NCBI GenBank assembly: GCA_903882335.1
Contig: CAIRWP010000116.1
Location: 1-5,017, forward strand
Reading direction: 5' to 3'
Length of the DNA: 5,017 nucleotides
DNA from: an uncultured Opitutia bacterium
GTDB lineage: Bacteria > Verrucomicrobiota > Verrucomicrobiia > Opitutales > UBA953
In this document: piece by piece, positions 1-4,883 of the stretch
How positions within the stretch are numbered: position 1 is the first letter of the stretch
How the letters are laid out: each line of letters begins with the position of its first letter
Position numbers and translations under genes: made by a program
The notes under the pieces: model-generated
Databases searched by the model: none
What the model was told of the DNA's origin: nothing
Seen by the model: the letters and a program-made list of their open reading frames with translations, nothing else

Positions 1-540
1 GTCCTCGAAGCGGTCCGCCTCCTCAAGGGCGAAGGCCCCGAGGACCTGCAGGACCTCGTGCTCAAGCTGGGCATGGAAGTCGTGCGCCTCGCCGGCGTCG
101 CCGGTTCGACCCTTTCCGCCAAGCAGACCGTCGAGAAGCACCTCAAGGACGGTTCCGCCCTTGAGAAGTTCAAGGCCATGGTCCGCGCTCAGGGCGGCAA
201 GACCGACTGGATCGACGACCCCTCGAAGTTCCCGAAGGCCAAGTTCATCCGCAAGCTGCCCGCCCCGAAGCGCGGCTACGTCCACACCATCGACGCCGGC
301 AAGATCGCCCAGGGCGTCCGCCTGCTCGCCACGCTCAAGGACGGCACGCTCGACCCCGCGGTCGGCGTCACCGAGATCCGCAAGGTCGGCACGCAGGTCA
401 AGCAGGGTGAGCCCCTGATCATGATCCATTACAACGACGAGGCCAAGGTCGACGCCGCGTTGCCTTACTTCCGCGACGCCTACCGCCTCGCGCCGAAGCG
501 CCCGAACATGCCGCCGCTCGTCGTCGAGCGCGTGGCCTGA
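1..540 (+). CDS. deoA: Thymidine/pyrimidine-nucleoside phosphorylase, C-terminal part (5' end outside window)
   Basis: The frame is open from base 1 to the TGA at 538-540, giving the last 179 residues of a protein whose family is usually about 430-450 residues. The family splits thymidine (or uridine) with phosphate into the base and deoxyribose-1-phosphate in cytosolic pyrimidine salvage. Recognisable stretches are EAVRLLKGEG near residue 3, LGMEVVRLAG near 23, GSALEKFKAMVRAQGG near 51, and the C-terminal domain DPAVGVTEIRKVGTQV near 118 followed by GEPLIMIH. These align well with the C-terminal half of E. coli DeoA. The catalytic and phosphate-binding residues lie in the missing N-terminal part. 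One oddity is that the glycine-rich loop (GGGR or GAGR in most relatives) before DPAVG is replaced by LATLKDGT. A GTG at 58 is internal to the conserved domain and is not the real start. Thymidine rather than general pyrimidine specificity is not settled. Confidence 0.9.
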   Translation, partial: VLEAVRLLKGEGPEDLQDLVLKLGMEVVRLAGVAGSTLSAKQTVEKHLKDGSALEKFKAMVRAQGGKTDWIDDPSKFPKAKFIRKLPAPKRGYVHTIDAGKIAQGVRLLATLKDGTLDPAVGVTEIRKVGTQVKQGEPLIMIHYNDEAKVDAALPYFRDAYRLAPKRPNMPPLVVERVA

Positions 541-561
541 ATCGCCCGCCAGGAAAGAAGC

Positions 562-595
562 AGAGCCGCGGAGCAATCCGCGGCTCTTTCGTTTT
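562..595 (+). terminator. Rho-independent terminator after the phosphorylase gene
   Basis: A perfect 10-bp stem, AGAGCCGCGG (562-571) with CCGCGGCTCT (578-587), encloses a 6-nt loop and is followed by a T-rich tail (TTTCGTTTT, 587-595). It starts 22 nt after the stop codon. On the - strand the same hairpin is followed by GCTTCTTTCCT, so it may also weakly stop transcription arriving from the converging operon. Confidence 0.85.
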
Positions 596-621
596 CAGCC
601 TTCGCCTTTCGGGCGCCTATC

Positions 622-636
622 GGTCCCGCCGGGACC
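622..636. other. Short hairpin between convergent genes
   Basis: GGTCCC (622-627) and GGGACC (631-636) form a perfect 6-bp stem with a 3-nt loop, five bases beyond the stop codon of the - strand esterase. There is no T-run on the - strand side, so it is at best part of the 3' end structure of that transcript. Confidence 0.4.
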
Positions 637-641
637 TTCTC

Positions 642-1457
642 TCATCGGGTTGCGGAAGGGCTTGCGACGACCTGGCTGCCTTGGCGTCGATGGCGCAGCA
701 GCCAAGCGTAGAGTTCCGGCTCGCTCAGGTTGCCGGCGATCCCGTGGCCCTGCCCTGTCAGCATCGTCAGCCGGACCTGTTTGGCTCCGGCGGACTTGAG
801 CAAGGCGTGCATGCGTTCCGAACGCTCGGCCGGCACGACGTCATCCCGGTCGCCGTGGACGATCCAGATCGGCAGCGGCGCGAGCCGCTGGGCCCACCCG
901 GAGAGGTCGGGCGAAACGGCCTTAGGGCCGCCGAAGCCAAGCCCCCCGGCATGCGGGGCCAGTCCGGCGAAGCGCTCGGGCTGGGTGGAGCCCCAGAGCC
1001 AGGTGCCGAAGCCGCCCATGCTGTAACCGATGAGGTAGACACGCGACTTATCGAACGGCTGTTCCTTCTCCAGCTGCACGAAGAGGGCTTCCAGATCCTC
1101 AGGCTGCCATTCGCCTTTCTTGCCTGACTTGTCCGGGGCGCACTGCGGCACGAGGATCAGGAAGGGCTGTTCGGTTTGCCGGCTGAAGTACCGGATAGGC
1201 GGTGCCGATTTCAGCGGGGTTAGGTCGGTGCCTCGTTCGCCGGCTCCGTGCAGGAAGATGAGCAGCGGCGTCTTGTCGGTCGCCTTGGCGGCGGCCGGGG
1301 TGGCGACGACGTATTCGGGATTGAGGAACTTGGTCGTGGCTGCCGTGGCGTCGGGTAGGCGCCGCACCTCGATCTTCATCGGCCCGGCCACGGCACCTGC
1401 AGACATGCATCCGAGAACCGCCAGCGCGTGGACGTAGGGGGAGAACTTTGCGACCAT
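642..1457 (-). CDS. Exported alpha/beta-hydrolase, carboxylesterase/PHB-depolymerase-like serine esterase
   Basis: A 271-residue protein. Residues 1-24 look like a signal peptide: a short basic start, a hydrophobic stretch near 11-17, and an AVA|G cleavage site after residue 24. The mature part is a single alpha/beta-hydrolase domain. It shows the oxyanion-hole strand LIFLHGAGERG (66-76), the nucleophile elbow GYSMGG with Ser146, the acidic residue in HGDRDDVVP (probably Asp205), and the histidine in GQGHG (His238). The triad is therefore complete. The family (phospholipase/carboxylesterase and PHB-depolymerase-like proteins) hydrolyses ester bonds; the substrate cannot be read from sequence. 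It is the last gene of the - strand block, 38 nt after the dienelactone-hydrolase-like gene. The ATG at 1457 has no good Shine-Dalgarno; it is chosen because it gives a full signal peptide. An internal Met18 start would lose that peptide. A lipobox reading (VLGC at 14-17) is possible but poor. Confidence 0.85.
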   Translation of the reverse strand: MVAKFSPYVHALAVLGCMSAGAVAGPMKIEVRRLPDATAATTKFLNPEYVVATPAAAKATDKTPLLIFLHGAGERGTDLTPLKSAPPIRYFSRQTEQPFLILVPQCAPDKSGKKGEWQPEDLEALFVQLEKEQPFDKSRVYLIGYSMGGFGTWLWGSTQPERFAGLAPHAGGLGFGGPKAVSPDLSGWAQRLAPLPIWIVHGDRDDVVPAERSERMHALLKSAGAKQVRLTMLTGQGHGIAGNLSEPELYAWLLRHRRQGSQVVASPSATR

Positions 1458-1495
1458 GGCGGGAAAATGGCTTCGTGGCTGCGACGATTCGGCGT

Positions 1496-2266
1496 TCAGC
1501 GACCCAGCGTCGTCTTCAGGAACTGCTCCAGCTGCAACCAGGAGTCGCGGTCGGCGTCCGCGTTGTAGGCGGCGCCTTTGGCGTTGTCGGAGCCGGCTTC
1601 CTTGTGCGTGAAACTGTGGACCGCGCCCGGATACTTCACGAGTTTGTAGTCCACGCCGGCGGCCTTCATCTCGGCCTCGAAGGCGGCGACATCCTTGGCG
1701 GGCACGAAAGGATCGTCGGCACCGTGGAGCGCGAGGACCTGGGCCTTGATGTTCTTCCCGTCGCCGGGGTTAGGGGAGTCGAGACCGCCATGGAAACTGA
1801 CGACACCCTTGAGGGCGGCCCCGCTGCGGGCGAGCTCGAGCACGGTCGTGCCGCCGAAGCAGTAGCCGGTCGCGGCGAGTTTGGAGGCGTCGGTGCGGGC
1901 ATCGCGGCTCAGGACGCCGAGCGCGGCGTTGACGCGGCTACGGAGCAATGGGCGGTTGCCCTTGTACTTGCCGGCTTCCTTGCCGGCCGCGGGAGGCTGC
2001 GGACGCACGCCCTTCCCGTAGATGTCGGCGACGAGCACGTTGTAGCCGAGGGCGGCAAGTTTGCGGGCGGCGGCCTTCTCGTGGTCGCTGATGCCGGTCC
2101 ACTGGTGGACGACGAGCACGCCCGGCCGCGGGCCGGTCACGGCGTCGTCATAGGCCTGCCAGCCTTCGCAGACGACGTCCCCGGACTGGTATTCCAGGGG
2201 CTTCTCGATGATCGCCGCAGAGAGGGTGCTGACGACGGCGAAGAAGGCGGGCAGGAGGGCTTTCAT
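1496..2266 (-). CDS. Exported dienelactone hydrolase family protein
   Basis: A 256-residue protein beginning with a likely signal peptide (MKALLPAFFAVVSTLSA, cleavage near residue 17 or 18), so it probably acts outside the cytoplasm, unlike the classical cytosolic enzyme of chlorocatechol breakdown. The domain is typical of the family: GVLVVHQWTGISDHE (49-63), LGYNVLVADIYGKG (73-86), nucleophile elbow GYCFGG with Cys136, HGADDPFVP with Asp185, and AVHSF with His217. Spacings of 49 and 32 residues between the triad members match those of Pseudomonas dienelactone hydrolase (Cys123, Asp171, His202). The Glu36 that activates the cysteine in that enzyme appears here as Gln55. Natural substrates of exported members are mostly unknown. 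The ATG at 2266 is chosen for the signal peptide. The same frame stays open far upstream, but that part is an Arg/Pro-rich shadow of lpxA. Confidence 0.88.
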   Translation of the reverse strand: MKALLPAFFAVVSTLSAAIIEKPLEYQSGDVVCEGWQAYDDAVTGPRPGVLVVHQWTGISDHEKAAARKLAALGYNVLVADIYGKGVRPQPPAAGKEAGKYKGNRPLLRSRVNAALGVLSRDARTDASKLAATGYCFGGTTVLELARSGAALKGVVSFHGGLDSPNPGDGKNIKAQVLALHGADDPFVPAKDVAAFEAEMKAAGVDYKLVKYPGAVHSFTHKEAGSDNAKGAAYNADADRDSWLQLEQFLKTTLGR

Positions 2267-2307
2267 GCCTGCGAAACTAGGCAGGCGGTCCGACGGCGCA
2301 AGCGCCG
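2267..2307. other. Two small hairpins in the lpxA-hydrolase gap
   Basis: The 47-nt gap holds GCCTGC/GCAGGC (2267-2272 with 2281-2286, 8-nt loop) and CGGCG/CGCCG (2294-2298 with 2303-2307, 4-nt loop). Neither is followed by a T-run on the - strand, so they are not clear terminators. They could affect mRNA processing or the start of the downstream gene, whose ATG directly abuts the first hairpin. Confidence 0.35.
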
Positions 2308-2313
2308 ACGGCC

Positions 2314-3087
2314 TCAGGCCAGGCCGCGCTTGGTCGCCGCGGCGAAACCGACGAAGGCTTGGACGACGCGCCCGGCGGCCTCGGGGAGCGCCCGGGCTTT
2401 CTCCAGTGCCTGCGAGGCGTTGAGGCCTTCGCGGTAGAAGAGGCGATGCAGCGTCTTGGCGGTCGCGACCTCGTCGGGCGTGAAGCCCGCGCGGCTCAGG
2501 CCGACGACGTTGATCATCTTGGTCTCGCACGGGTTGCCGTCGGCGATGACGAAGGGCGGGACGTCCTGGACGCACTTGGAGCAGGCGGCGACCATGGCGT
2601 GGTCGCCGATCCGGCAGAACTGGTGGATGCCGGCGTTCCAGCCGATGTTCACGTGGTCGCCGACGTGCACATGGCCGGCGACGGCGGAGTGGCTGGAGAT
2701 GACGAGGTGGCTGCCAATGACGCAGTCGTGCGCGATGTGCGAGTAGGCGAGCAGGGTGTTGTCGTCGCCGAGGAGGGTCCATTCGCCTTCCTGGGTGCCG
2801 AGATGGACGCTGACGTACTCGCGGAAGACATTGCGGGCGCCGACCTTGAGGCCGGGCTTGCCGGGGCGCGCCTTGAGGTCCTGCGTGCGGCCGCCGATCA
2901 CGGCGTAGGGAAAGACTTCGCAGTCCGGTCCGAGCTGGGTGAAGCCTTCGACGGTGGCGTGGTGGTGCAGGACGCAGCCCGCGCCGAGGGTGACGTCGGC
3001 CCCGACGTAAGCGTAGGCGCCGATGGTGACGTTGGCGCCGAGCTGGGCGCCGGGCTCGACGATGGCGGTGGGGTGGACCGTGGCCAT
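2314..3087 (-). CDS. lpxA: UDP-N-acetylglucosamine O-acyltransferase (first step of lipid A synthesis)
   Basis: A 257-residue protein, close to the 262 of E. coli LpxA. It transfers a 3-hydroxyacyl chain from ACP to the 3-OH of UDP-GlcNAc in the cytosol. Residues 1 to about 183 are hexapeptide repeats (HPTAIVEPGAQLGANVTIG and following) that build the left-handed beta-helix; the C-terminal helical part ends in the typical RGL. The catalytic motif HIAHDC gives His117 and His120 (His122 and His125 in E. coli). AGHV (His139), HQFC (His155) and QDVPP are also conserved. At the position of E. coli Gly173, the acyl-chain 'ruler', this protein has Ala168. The ATG lies 3 nt after the lpxC/fabZ stop and has no clear Shine-Dalgarno, so it is probably translated by coupling. 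It starts five residues shorter than E. coli LpxA, just before the first repeat. Confidence 0.96.
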   Translation of the reverse strand: MATVHPTAIVEPGAQLGANVTIGAYAYVGADVTLGAGCVLHHHATVEGFTQLGPDCEVFPYAVIGGRTQDLKARPGKPGLKVGARNVFREYVSVHLGTQEGEWTLLGDDNTLLAYSHIAHDCVIGSHLVISSHSAVAGHVHVGDHVNIGWNAGIHQFCRIGDHAMVAACSKCVQDVPPFVIADGNPCETKMINVVGLSRAGFTPDEVATAKTLHRLFYREGLNASQALEKARALPEAAGRVVQAFVGFAAATKRGLA

Positions 3088-3090
3088 GGG

Positions 3091-4428
3091 TCAGCCCGCC
3101 GGGGAGTCGGCGATGGTGAAGAGGAGCTCGGCCGACGAGACGACCTCGCCGTTGACCAGGCACTCGCATTCCGCGGCGGCGATGCGGCCACGGACCTTGG
3201 TGAGCTTGGCGCGGATCTCGAGAGTGTCGCCCGGGGTGACCGCCTTGCGGAACTTCACCTTGTCGGCGCTCATGAAGAACACGACCTTCGGGGCCTCGTC
3301 AGCGGCGCCGCGGCGCAGCATGATGAGGCCGGCGGCCTGGGCCATGGCCTCGACCTGCAGGACGCCCGGCATGACCGGCTGGCCCGGGAAATGGCCTTGG
3401 AAGAAGGGTTCGTTGATCGTGACGTTCTTGATCGCGACCAGGGAGTCTTCGGTGAGCTCGACCACGCGGTCGACCATCACGAATGGGTAGCGGTGGGGCA
3501 GGGCGTTGAGGATTTGGCGGATGTCCAGGGCGGTGCCGATCGGGGCGGTCGGGGCCTTGACCTTGCGGGCGGGCTCGACCTTGGCCTTGGGCGCCTTGGA
3601 TTCCTGCCACTGCTTGCGGATCGCGGCGGCCAGGCGGGCGTTGAGCGCGTGGCCGGGGCGGACGGCGATGATGTGCGCCTTGACGCGGACTCCAGCCAGC
3701 ACGATGTCGCCAACGATATCGAGGATCTTGTGGCGGACGAGCTCGTCCTTGAAGCGGAGGGGCTCCTTGCTGACGATCTTGTCGCCCTTGAGGATAATCG
3801 CGGAGTCGAGCGAGCCGCCTTGGATGAGGCCCTTCTTCAGGAGCGCTTCGATGTCCTCGTAGATGGTGAACGTACGGGCCGGGGCGATCTGCGCGACGTA
3901 GCCTTCCGGGTCGATGTCGGTCGTCAGGTGCTGCGTGTGGATGCCGCGGTCGTCGGCGGAGGTGCAGGTGATGCGGAGGCCGTCGAACGGCAGGGCGATG
4001 ATCGAGCGGCTGCCTTCGTTGATGGTGATCGGCTGCGTGAGCGTGAAGACTTCTCGGGCGGCGTCCTGTTCGATGATGCCGCACTGGTGGATCAGCGTGG
4101 TGAACGGACGCGCCGAACCGTCGACGATTGGCGGCTCGGAAGCGTCCATCTCGATGATGGCGTTGTCGACGCCCATGCCGCTGAGCGCGGAGAGCACGTG
4201 CTCGATCGTGTGGAGCTTCACCGCGTCGGAAGAGACCGTCGTCTTGCGCTCGAGGTCGGTCACCATCTCGGAGACGGGGCGGACCTCGGGCTTACCGAAA
4301 AGGTCGATGCGGCGGAAGACCAAGCCAGTGTCGGGGGCGCCGGGCTTCAGGGTCAAGGTGACCTCCTGGCCCGTGTGCAGGGCTTTGCCTTTAACCGAGG
4401 CTTCACGTCCAAGGGTGCGCTGTTTCAT
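3091..4428 (-). CDS. lpxC/fabZ: Bifunctional UDP-3-O-acyl-N-acetylglucosamine deacetylase / 3-hydroxyacyl-ACP dehydratase (LpxC-FabZ fusion)
   Basis: Two complete enzymes in one 445-residue chain. Residues 1 to about 275 are LpxC, the zinc deacetylase of the committed lipid A step: KQRTL start, HTIEH with Glu76 and zinc ligand His77, HKILD with zinc ligands His233 and Asp237, and GHALN with catalytic His260. Residues about 276-297 form a Lys/Ala/Pro-rich linker. Residues about 299-445 are FabZ, which dehydrates 3-hydroxyacyl-ACP for fatty acid elongation: LPHRYPFVMVDR, then GHFPGQPVMPG with His346, and Glu360 in VEAMAQ. All key residues of both domains are present. The fusion is known in Bacteroidetes and Verrucomicrobia-type genomes. 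I choose ATG 4428 over the GTG at 4437, because AGGTG sits six bases before the ATG, the GTG is part of that ribosome binding site, and LpxC proteins usually start next to KQRTL. First gene of the - strand operon, followed by lpxA. Confidence 0.96.
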   Translation of the reverse strand: MKQRTLGREASVKGKALHTGQEVTLTLKPGAPDTGLVFRRIDLFGKPEVRPVSEMVTDLERKTTVSSDAVKLHTIEHVLSALSGMGVDNAIIEMDASEPPIVDGSARPFTTLIHQCGIIEQDAAREVFTLTQPITINEGSRSIIALPFDGLRITCTSADDRGIHTQHLTTDIDPEGYVAQIAPARTFTIYEDIEALLKKGLIQGGSLDSAIILKGDKIVSKEPLRFKDELVRHKILDIVGDIVLAGVRVKAHIIAVRPGHALNARLAAAIRKQWQESKAPKAKVEPARKVKAPTAPIGTALDIRQILNALPHRYPFVMVDRVVELTEDSLVAIKNVTINEPFFQGHFPGQPVMPGVLQVEAMAQAAGLIMLRRGAADEAPKVVFFMSADKVKFRKAVTPGDTLEIRAKLTKVRGRIAAAECECLVNGEVVSSAELLFTIADSPAG

Positions 4429-4434
4429 GCCGTT

Positions 4435-4439
4435 CACCT
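4435..4439 (-). promoter_or_regulatory. Ribosome binding site of lpxC/fabZ
   Basis: On the - strand, AGGTG lies six bases before the ATG at 4428. It is the only convincing Shine-Dalgarno in the window and decides the start: the in-frame GTG at 4437 lies inside it. Confidence 0.7.
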
Positions 4440-4441
4440 AG

Positions 4442-4450
4442 TTATTCACA
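4442..4450 (+). promoter_or_regulatory. DnaA-box-like nonamer TTATTCACA
   Basis: Fits the relaxed DnaA box TTATNCACA, differing from TTATCCACA only at the fifth base. It is part of a 10-bp direct repeat, AGTTATTCAC, at 4440-4449 and 4702-4711. A single site like this can arise by chance. Confidence 0.3.
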
Positions 4451-4539
4451 CCCCCTCCCCCCTGTAAAGGCATACTTTTGAGCAGGTTGCGGCACTGTTA
4501 GACTTATTCCCGAGGGGGTGGGATAGGGGTGGTGTGAAT
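4444..4539 (-). promoter_or_regulatory. Possible alternative-hairpin leader upstream of lpxC/fabZ
   Basis: ATTCACACC (4444-4452) is complementary to GGTGTGAAT (4531-4539), extended by three more G-C pairs (4453-4455 with 4527-4529) after one bulged base. CACCCCCTC (4449-4457) is complementary to GAGGGGGTG (4512-4520). The two pairings share 4449-4455, so they exclude each other. The proximal arm ends four bases before the Shine-Dalgarno. This would act in RNA only if transcription of lpxC starts upstream of about 4540; I see no strong promoter that proves this. Confidence 0.35.
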
Positions 4540-4650
4540 GGGTTTTGGGGGTGGAGGGGAAGGCTTAGGGAATAGGGTTAGGGGGAGGGTCAGGGGCAGG
4601 GGGAGATAGAGAGCAGGAGGGCTCGGGCCGGGGCTAGGGCTGGGGCTTGG
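4514..4650 (+). repeat. Degenerate hexamer repeat with phased GGG tracts
   Basis: G-tracts begin at 4514, 4520 and 4526; then (irregularly) 4540 and 4547; then 4568, 4575, 4581, 4587, 4593 and 4599; then 4619, 4625, 4631, 4637 and 4643, with a final GG at 4649. Inside the blocks the step is 6 nt, apart from one 7. The last block approximates GGGCTN. Short loops between four or more GGG tracts (for example 4575-4603) fit the usual G-quadruplex pattern on the + strand. Confidence 0.8.
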
Positions 4651-4703
4651 AAAGACAGAGAGGCAGGTACGATCCAGGTGAACGCGGTCGCCCGTGTGCG
4701 GAG

Positions 4704-4712
4704 TTATTCACG
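4704..4712 (+). promoter_or_regulatory. DnaA-box-like nonamer TTATTCACG
   Basis: Second copy of the AGTTATTCAC direct repeat. It matches the DnaA consensus except at the fifth and last bases. Confidence 0.2.
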
Positions 4713-4771
4713 GACGCCTGAAGTCGGTCGACGCAGGCACTTCTTTCGCGCGACGTTCGGCTCTCTCCTGA

Positions 4772-4800
4772 CCCTGTCCCTAGCCCTGTCCCTGTCCCTG
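4772..4800 (-). repeat. Inverted counterpart: CCC tracts at exact 6-nt spacing
   Basis: CCC occurs at 4772, 4778, 4784, 4790 and 4796, in units CCCTGT, CCCTAG, CCCTGT, CCCTGT, CCCTG. Read on the - strand these are GGG tracts with 3-nt loops, a second G-quadruplex-type motif. CCTGACCCT (4767-4775) is the exact complement of AGGGTCAGG (4586-4594), and CCCTAGCCC (4778-4786) of GGGCTAGGG (4631-4639), so this array is inverted relative to the G-rich one. Confidence 0.8.
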
Positions 4801-4818
4801 CGACGCTTCACGCGTCGC
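4800..4818. other. Hairpin next to the CCC array
   Basis: GCGACGC (4800-4806) and GCGTCGC (4812-4818) form a perfect 7-bp stem with the 5-nt loop TTCAC, directly after the last CCC unit. There is no T-run on either side, so it is not an intrinsic terminator. It lies just upstream of the likely promoter of the amidotransferase gene. Confidence 0.45.
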
Positions 4819-4824
4819 CCGCAC

Positions 4825-4833
4825 TTGTTCACA
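4825..4833 (+). promoter_or_regulatory. DnaA-box-like nonamer TTGTTCACA
   Basis: Resembles the TTGTCCACA boxes of high-GC bacteria, with one difference at the fifth base. It lies 51 nt before the start of the amidotransferase gene. Confidence 0.25.
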
Positions 4834-4848
4834 CGAGTCCGCCGTTCC

Positions 4849-4877
4849 TTGACACTGCCGCGTCGCGGGCAAATCGT
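4849..4877 (+). promoter_or_regulatory. Candidate promoter of the amidotransferase gene
   Basis: A perfect -35 hexamer TTGACA lies at 4849-4854. At the usual 17-nt spacing the -10 position is AATCGT (4872-4877), which matches TATAAT at only three positions. Transcription would then begin close to the GTG at 4884, leaving little or no leader. Confidence 0.4.
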
Positions 4878-4883
4878 CCGCCC

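Larger units (their letters stand above)
4440..4883. other. Non-coding divergent intergenic region
   Basis: About 440 bp between the start of lpxC/fabZ (- strand) and that of the amidotransferase gene (+ strand). I see no convincing gene here. Open frames on both strands are short, Arg/Ser/Leu-rich, and overlap the repeats. It must hold both divergent promoters. It contains strand-biased G-tract and C-tract arrays, inverted repeats, DnaA-box-like nonamers and a TTGACA element, listed separately. Base usage differs sharply from the flanking genes: 4512-4563 has no C on the + strand. Confidence 0.75.

Noticed and set aside
1448..2437. A 329-codon open frame on the + strand opposite the dienelactone hydrolase gene
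   Set aside because: Shadow of the real gene on the other strand; low-complexity Gly/Ala/Val/Arg/Glu sequence with no family resemblance.
2267..3169. Long N-terminal extension of the dienelactone hydrolase frame
   Set aside because: The Arg/Pro/His-rich stretch is lpxA read in another frame. The homologous protein begins at the ATG at 2266 with a signal peptide.
2359..4467. A 702-codon open frame on the + strand opposite lpxA and lpxC/fabZ
   Set aside because: It is antisense to two clearly recognisable enzymes. Its translation is dominated by Asp, Gly, Ala, Val and Arg without any recognisable domain, as expected from codon bias at high GC.
4464..4505. Promoter for lpxC/fabZ on the - strand
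   Set aside because: AT-richer bases with a TATGCC-like hexamer are present, but no -35 partner at normal spacing is convincing, so no promoter is called.
4568..4800. CRISPR-like array
   Set aside because: The repeat unit is only six bases with variable spacers of three bases; there are no 20-50 bp repeats and no cas genes.
4440..4883. Replication origin
   Set aside because: DnaA-like nonamers are present, but there is no AT-rich unwinding element and no dnaA, dnaN or parAB nearby. Reported only as a low-confidence observation.
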